DNA from: JACPYM01 sp031423495
Lineage (GTDB): Bacteria; Acidobacteriota; Blastocatellia; RBC074
Length of the DNA: 64,000 bases
Assembly: GCA_031423495.1 (NCBI GenBank)
Contig: JANPFP010000269.1
Span: 1-64,000, forward strand
Direction of reading: 5' to 3'
Part shown: in pieces, positions 59,255-64,000 of the stretch
Layout of the letters: each line of letters starts with the position of its first letter
Position numbering within the stretch: the stretch's first letter is position 1
Position numbers and translations under genes: made by a program
Notes under the pieces: generated by a model
Told to the model about the DNA's origin: nothing
What the model saw: only the letters and a program-made list of their open reading frames with translations
Database searches by the model: none

Positions 59255-62230
59255 TCAAAACGTTAAGCGCAGCGCCACTTGTATCGTGCGCTGGCCGTAA
59301 ACAGATTGGGCGGCACCAAAGGCCGGACTTGCCAGTGACGTCGAGTAATTCAAAAAGTTCACGGTATTGAACAGATTGAAAACCTCGCTGCGCACTTGCG
59401 CTCGCAAGCGTTCGGTGATGCTGAAATCTTTATGCAAGCCGAAGCTCACATCGGCGTAACCGTCTGCGCGTTCGCTGTTGCGCCCGAGTGTGCCGACTGG
59501 CGTGATTGCGCTGAAACTGCCGGTGAAGCCGGGAATCAGTTGATTGAGCGTAACGCCTGACGCCAATGACCACGCGCGAAAATCAGTGGGGTTACGCACC
59601 AGCGCGCCCGCCGCCGGACTCAGGCGATTGTTGGCGACACCATCGGGCGTGGCGGTTCCGCTCAACAGGGTGAACGGCAGTGACGAACGCAAGCTGATGA
59701 TCGCGGACGTTTGCCATCCGCCGAAAGCGTTGCGCAGCCAGCCTTGCGGCAAGCGGTCGTTGAACGGCAATGCCCACATCACCGCCGTGTTGAGATTGTG
59801 GCGAATGTCGAAATCAGACGCCGCGTGATCTAAGCGCCGGTTATTTTCGCTGATGAAATTTTGCGCGTCGGTCGAGATGTCATCCATGACTTTTGACCAC
59901 GTGTAAGAACCGCGAATCATCAAGCCCTTAGCCAGTCGTCCGCCGAGCGCGAGTTGCAAGCTGTTGTAATTAGATGATGCGCCCGTTTCGAGCTGGGTGA
60001 TGACGGCATTGCCGTATTGCGCCGCCAGCGGACGCGGATTCGGTTGGCCGTTAAGAGTCGCGGCCCATTGCGAACCGCCGTTGGGCAAACGCGTCATCCC
60101 CAGATGCTTGGCGCGCGTGCCGACATACGCCGCGCTTAAGAGTGTGTCGCTGCCGAACAAGCGATAATCAAAGGTCAGATTGAACTGCTGCGAATAGGGC
60201 TGAACGATGTCAGGCGAAGTGATCGTGCGATTGGAACTCGGCGCGCCTGCTCCGCCGGTGAGGTTGGCGAGCGACGGACGAAAGTAAGTAAACGTTTGCA
60301 CGCGCGGCGGCGAGAAACGCAATTGCGCGATGTAATTCATCGGCAGCGGCGTAAAGAAAATGCCGTAACCTCCGCGCACCACCAGATTGGTTTGTTTGCC
60401 CGGCGTCCAGGCAAAGCCGAAACGCGGCGCGATATTGTTTTTATCGGTCTCGTAATTGACCGGCACGCGATTATATTGGTCGCCCGGCGTGCCATAGATT
60501 TCATAGCGCACGCCAAAATTGAGTTGCAGATTGGGCCGCACGCGCCAGTCGTCTTGCGCATATAACCCGAACTCCTGGGTACGTTGATCCAGACGCGGAT
60601 CACCGACAGCCCGCGTATAAACCGTCGGCAGGCCGCGTAAAAAATCAGCCCGCGAAGCAAACACCATTACGCCGTCAAAGTTATTGTTGGCGGTCGAATT
60701 CGCTTCGATGAAGCGCAGCACGCCGCCGAATTTCACGCCGTGACTGCCCGCCGACCACGACGTATCGTTCGACGCCTGATAGTTGTTCATTTGTGTGTAA
60801 TCGCGGAAGAAGCTGCCGATGCGTTCAGCGCCCGCAACGGTGATGAAACCCGCGACGCCATTCAACGCCGGATCGCCTAACCGCGGAAAGTCGGGAATCG
60901 TATTGACGTGGCGGTGGGTGTAATAGGCGCGCAATTCGTTGGTCACACGACTCGACAGCGTCGAATTCCACGCCGCCGAATAACTGCCGTTGCTGGTCGA
61001 AAAGCCCGCGCCTTGGGCAAAGAAAGGAAAGATACCAACCGGTTGCGAAGCCGTCTTGGTGTAGCGGAAGTTCACCAGATTCGCCTGATTGACGAGGTAA
61101 TCCATCCGCCCGAAATAGAAGAATCCGCCTTGCCGCGCACGCTTCACGGTCGGATCGAAATTCGGTTGCGTGGGACTCGTCGTCGCCAGATTGGGCAACG
61201 GGTAATGGGCGAGCAACGCACGCACGCCCGGCGCAGCCGTTGCGCGCTCGGCTTCGGTAAAGGTGAAAACTGAGTTGCGTAAATTGATCGAACGGTCGCC
61301 CACGCCTTCGCCGTTGAGGTTGAAAAACAACCGGTCTTTGATGATTGCGCCGTTGAGGACTAAGCCAAAATGATTGCGCAGAAATTGTCCTTTGCGATTG
61401 AAGATCGGATTGCGCGCATCGAACGCGGCGTTGCGATGAAAGTTATATGCCTTGCCATGCCACGCATTCGCGCCCGGCTGCGTCACCAGATTGATTGTGC
61501 CTCCGGCGGCGCGTCCATATTCAGCTTTGTAATTATTGGTCTGGACTTCGGTGGTCGAAACCACTTCCTGACTGACGGGCTGTTCGCTCAAGCCAGTGCC
61601 ATTGAGAATGCCGCCAATCGGGTCGTTGAAATCTGCGCCATCCACCATCACGTTGACGGTATTGACCGGACGCAAGCCGTTGATTGTGAACGGAGCGTGC
61701 GCTGAACGCTGCGCCGAAGGGGTAATGCCCGGCAACAGATAAACCTGGGCGCGGTAATTGCGCCCCTGCCCGCCTGCGATCATCGGCAGGTCGGTGTTTT
61801 CAGTCTCATTGAATGTGCCGCCCCGGCTCGCGCTGGTGCGCGCGGTGGCGATGGCGTCGAGTTCTGCGTTGACAATCACTGAGTCGCTGACGCCCGCTGG
61901 TTGCAACGTGATATTCAGAAAAGGCGTTTCGCCCGCCAGCAAACGCAGCGGCGTTTCCGGCTTGTAAGCAGCAAAGCCGCTTTGTTTGACTTCGATGTTG
62001 TAACGGCCCGGCAGCAATCCGGTCAGGCGAAATTGCCCGCTGCCGTCGCTGACGATTTCGCGCCGCCAATCGCGGCTGCTGTCGGTGAGCGTGATCGCGG
62101 CATTCGCAATCGGAGCGCCTTGCGCGTTTTGAATGATTCCAGCCAACGTGCCGGATACGGTTTGTGCCCACGCGCTCAGGGCGAGCAGGCACACAAATAG
62201 TGCGGCGAAAAGGGGATAGCTCTTTTTCAT
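59255..62230 (-). CDS. TonB-dependent receptor (Oar-like)
   Basis: 991 residues with a signal peptide (1-22) and GAGGT 7 bases upstream of the ATG. A carboxypeptidase-regulatory-like domain (about 24-110: GTLAGIIQNAQGAPIANAAI) precedes a plug-like region (about 130-260: FTINGLRPVNTVNVMVDGAD, YGRAAGGTINLVTQPGANAWHG). A barrel of many alternating strands follows and ends in the C-terminal LRLTF. No transport operon is attached, so the substrate is unknown. It differs clearly from the receptor at 51332-54685 in its plug. Confidence 0.9.
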   Translation of the reverse strand: MKKSYPLFAALFVCLLALSAWAQTVSGTLAGIIQNAQGAPIANAAITLTDSSRDWRREIVSDGSGQFRLTGLLPGRYNIEVKQSGFAAYKPETPLRLLAGETPFLNITLQPAGVSDSVIVNAELDAIATARTSASRGGTFNETENTDLPMIAGGQGRNYRAQVYLLPGITPSAQRSAHAPFTINGLRPVNTVNVMVDGADFNDPIGGILNGTGLSEQPVSQEVVSTTEVQTNNYKAEYGRAAGGTINLVTQPGANAWHGKAYNFHRNAAFDARNPIFNRKGQFLRNHFGLVLNGAIIKDRLFFNLNGEGVGDRSINLRNSVFTFTEAERATAAPGVRALLAHYPLPNLATTSPTQPNFDPTVKRARQGGFFYFGRMDYLVNQANLVNFRYTKTASQPVGIFPFFAQGAGFSTSNGSYSAAWNSTLSSRVTNELRAYYTHRHVNTIPDFPRLGDPALNGVAGFITVAGAERIGSFFRDYTQMNNYQASNDTSWSAGSHGVKFGGVLRFIEANSTANNNFDGVMVFASRADFLRGLPTVYTRAVGDPRLDQRTQEFGLYAQDDWRVRPNLQLNFGVRYEIYGTPGDQYNRVPVNYETDKNNIAPRFGFAWTPGKQTNLVVRGGYGIFFTPLPMNYIAQLRFSPPRVQTFTYFRPSLANLTGGAGAPSSNRTITSPDIVQPYSQQFNLTFDYRLFGSDTLLSAAYVGTRAKHLGMTRLPNGGSQWAATLNGQPNPRPLAAQYGNAVITQLETGASSNYNSLQLALGGRLAKGLMIRGSYTWSKVMDDISTDAQNFISENNRRLDHAASDFDIRHNLNTAVMWALPFNDRLPQGWLRNAFGGWQTSAIISLRSSLPFTLLSGTATPDGVANNRLSPAAGALVRNPTDFRAWSLASGVTLNQLIPGFTGSFSAITPVGTLGRNSERADGYADVSFGLHKDFSITERLRAQVRSEVFNLFNTVNFLNYSTSLASPAFGAAQSVYGQRTIQVALRLTF

Positions 62231-62390
62231 GACTTACCTCGTTTGGTGATGTGGTGATGCCGCACGAACAGTGTCGTTGCGGCGAAGCGGCAAAGTAATG
62301 AAGTGTTGAAAAACGGCGAACACTTTTTCAATGAATGGTTGTTAGAGCGAAGTGAATGGCCGTTATCACGCGCCTTCGTACTGAGGCTGT

Positions 62391-62534
62391 CTATTCGGGC
62401 ACATAAATGATTTCGCCGGTTGTCTTATCAGGCGGAATTATTTCCACCTGTTGATAATGTCTGCCGTTCCGCTGCGTTTTATTCAGTTGATGCGGCAGGT
62501 TTGCGCCGAACGGCTCAAGCCTGATGCCGCAGCG
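62391..62534 (-). pseudogene. Possible C-terminal remnant of an unidentified protein
   Basis: In the 340-bp gap 62231-62570 the minus strand has 47 open codons ending at TAG 62391, without a start codon. The translation ends HYQQVEIIPPDKTTGEIIYVPE-like (last residues IIYVPE), with protein-like composition. I do not recognise the family. The remainder of the gap shows only a TTGAAAAA/TTTTTCAA hairpin (62306-62331). Confidence 0.25.
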
Positions 62535-62570
62535 CTACTAAATCCGTTTTTTAATCCGAAGGAGAAAAAT

Positions 62571-63989
62571 ATGAAGCTCAAATTTCACGTCACCCTGCAT
62601 CGGTTTGCGCGGTGGTCTTGCGCGTTCGCTCTGTTGTGTTTGACGGGTGTAGCCGCTGTTGCCGATGGCGTGGATGATTACGTGCAAAAGCAGATGGCGA
62701 ATCGCAACACCCCAGGCGTGTCGGTCGCCGTGATCAAAGACGGCAAGCCGATGTTGCTCAAAGGCTACGGTCAGGCGAATGTCGAACTGGGCGTGAGTGC
62801 GAGTGAAAATACCGTTTATCAACTGGCTTCGGTGACAAAACAATTCACCGCCACCGCGATCATGATGCTGGCTGAAGACGGCAAACTCACGCTCGACGAC
62901 AAACTGCCGAAGTTTTTCGACAAGCTGCCGGCGGCATGGAGCAACGTCACGGTGCGGCAATTGCTCAACCATACGTCGGGCATTAAGAGCTATACGAATC
63001 TGCCCGAGTTCGAGAAAACAATGCGGCAGGATTTCAGCAAGGATGCCATCATCAAAATGTCTGCCGATGTGCCGGTCGAGTTCGCGCCGGGTGAAAAATA
63101 CAACTACAACAATACAGGCTATTTCCTGTTGGGCATGATTATCGAGAAAGCGTCGGGCAAGGATTATGGTGCGTTTCTGACGGAGCGTATCTTCCAGCCG
63201 CTCGGGATGACGGCGACGCGCCTGAACGATTGGCGCGAAGTCATCAAAGGACGTGCGACCGGCTACGCGTGGGAAGGCGGTAAGCTGCGCAACAGCGAAT
63301 ACCTCAGTCCCACGCAGCCCTTTTCGGCGGGTGCATTGATCTCGACCGTCGTGGATATGGCGAAATGGGACGCGGCGCTTTACACCGACAAGCTGCTCAA
63401 GCGCACGAGTCTGGAACAGATGTGGACACCGGAGAAATTGAACGACGGCAAGCCGCTCACTTATGGTTACGGTTGGGGCGTAGACATTTATCGTACGCGC
63501 AAACGCATCAGCCACGGCGGCGGCATTAACGGCTTCTCGACCTTCATCGCGCGGTTCGTGGACGACAAACTCACCGTCGTCGTGCTGACCAATTCAGAAA
63601 GTGGCGACGCGAGCGCATTGGCTAACGGTATTGCCGAATTTTATCTCCCCGTGCTGGCTGAAAACGCGCCCAAAGCTATCGCTGACAGCGATTCGAAGCT
63701 GACTGCATTTTTGAAAGAGGTCATCACCAGCCTTGCCAACGGCGAAGGCAATCCCGAATGGTTCACGCCCGAAGCCCGCGCGATGCTCTTTCCCGACCGC
63801 ATCAAGCAGGGCAAGGAAATGATGGGTTCGCACGGGCCGCTGAATACCTTTGAATTGCAGGAAGACCGCAATGAAGGCGGCGTGCGGCGGCGCGCTTACA
63901 AAGCCGTTTTCGGCGAGTTTGCCTTACGTTGCGGATTCACGCTTGCGGCGGACGGCAAGATCGCGGGCGTAGGGATGCGTCCGTTTTAA
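62571..63989 (+). CDS. Serine hydrolase of the class-C beta-lactamase fold
   Basis: 472 residues from ATG 62571 with AAGGAG 7 bases upstream; the open frame extends 40 codons further but without a better start. A signal peptide (about 1-31) exports it to the periplasm. The catalytic motifs are S87-V-T-K90 (LASVTKQFTA), Y179-N-N181 (YNYNNTGYFLLG) and HGG in KRISHGGGINGF. The last 110 residues form an extra C-terminal domain. Proteins of this type include beta-lactamases, D-amino-acid peptidases and esterases; the sequence does not separate these. The window ends 11 bases after the stop. Confidence 0.92.
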   Translation: MKLKFHVTLHRFARWSCAFALLCLTGVAAVADGVDDYVQKQMANRNTPGVSVAVIKDGKPMLLKGYGQANVELGVSASENTVYQLASVTKQFTATAIMMLAEDGKLTLDDKLPKFFDKLPAAWSNVTVRQLLNHTSGIKSYTNLPEFEKTMRQDFSKDAIIKMSADVPVEFAPGEKYNYNNTGYFLLGMIIEKASGKDYGAFLTERIFQPLGMTATRLNDWREVIKGRATGYAWEGGKLRNSEYLSPTQPFSAGALISTVVDMAKWDAALYTDKLLKRTSLEQMWTPEKLNDGKPLTYGYGWGVDIYRTRKRISHGGGINGFSTFIARFVDDKLTVVVLTNSESGDASALANGIAEFYLPVLAENAPKAIADSDSKLTAFLKEVITSLANGEGNPEWFTPEARAMLFPDRIKQGKEMMGSHGPLNTFELQEDRNEGGVRRRAYKAVFGEFALRCGFTLAADGKIAGVGMRPF

Positions 63990-64000
63990 GCCGTCAAAAG

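Noticed and set aside
1..64000. CRISPR array, tRNA or rRNA genes, transposase genes
   Set aside because: Looked for on both strands; no regularly spaced short direct repeats with unique spacers, no cloverleaf with CCA end, no rRNA-like blocks and no transposase domains were seen.

Overview
The window looks like chromosomal DNA of an Acidobacteriota bacterium, most likely of the Blastocatellia type. This rests on gene content, not on a marker gene. It has very large secreted proteins with DUF7948, SBBP-repeat and TIGR03437 domains, a CRTAC1/ASPIC-UnbV protein, two TonB-dependent receptors with carboxypeptidase-like N-termini, an ADOP-type permease relic, and many long-armed intergenic inverted repeats. 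I found no rRNA, tRNA, CRISPR array or transposase gene.

Layout. 1-1000: an SDR oxidoreductase between two hairpin repeats. 997-15807 (minus strand): three co-directional genes for giant exported beta-propeller/repeat proteins. 15808-19264: a debris-like spacer, a 57-aa secreted ORF, a secreted TPR protein and a CE15-type esterase, the last three overlapping head to tail. 19515-23683: a pair homologous to the small and large subunits of [NiFe] hydrogenase (closest in layout to group 1h), then an MFS transporter. 23760-30075: a zinc-ribbon membrane protein, an xisI gene preceded by an xisH relic, a large nuclease-STAND ATPase-TPR protein resembling Avs antiphage sensors, an overlapping DUF5678-like/retropepsin-like pair, and a spacer with a foldable element. 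30585-41552: one 3655-residue adhesin-like protein built of about 25 cadherin/Ig-like modules. 41743-45472: an OmpR-type response regulator followed by a LytS/LytTR two-component pair. 45719-49466: a two-gene restriction-modification-like module. 49508-51149: an internally deleted ADOP/MacB permease. 51332-58041: a TonB receptor, substrate-binding lipoprotein, FecCD permease and ATPase operon for metal-chelate uptake. 58192-63989: a DUF2237 protein, a truncated PQQ-propeller relic, a second TonB receptor and a class-C beta-lactamase-fold serine hydrolase.

The most unusual locus is the hydrogenase-like pair. The large subunit keeps only the first of four nickel cysteines (RxCGxE in place of RxCGxC) and stops exactly where the C-terminal DPCxxC motif should begin. 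The small subunit keeps the proximal and medial cluster cysteines but lacks the distal cluster cysteines. No maturation gene lies nearby. It therefore resembles a hydrogenase scaffold that no longer splits hydrogen, reminiscent of the NuoB/NuoD relation to hydrogenases. The second theme is defence and mobility: the Avs-like protein and the methylase-nuclease module are visibly AT-richer than their neighbours, and both lie beside gene relics (xisH, ADOP permease), which suggests acquired islands.
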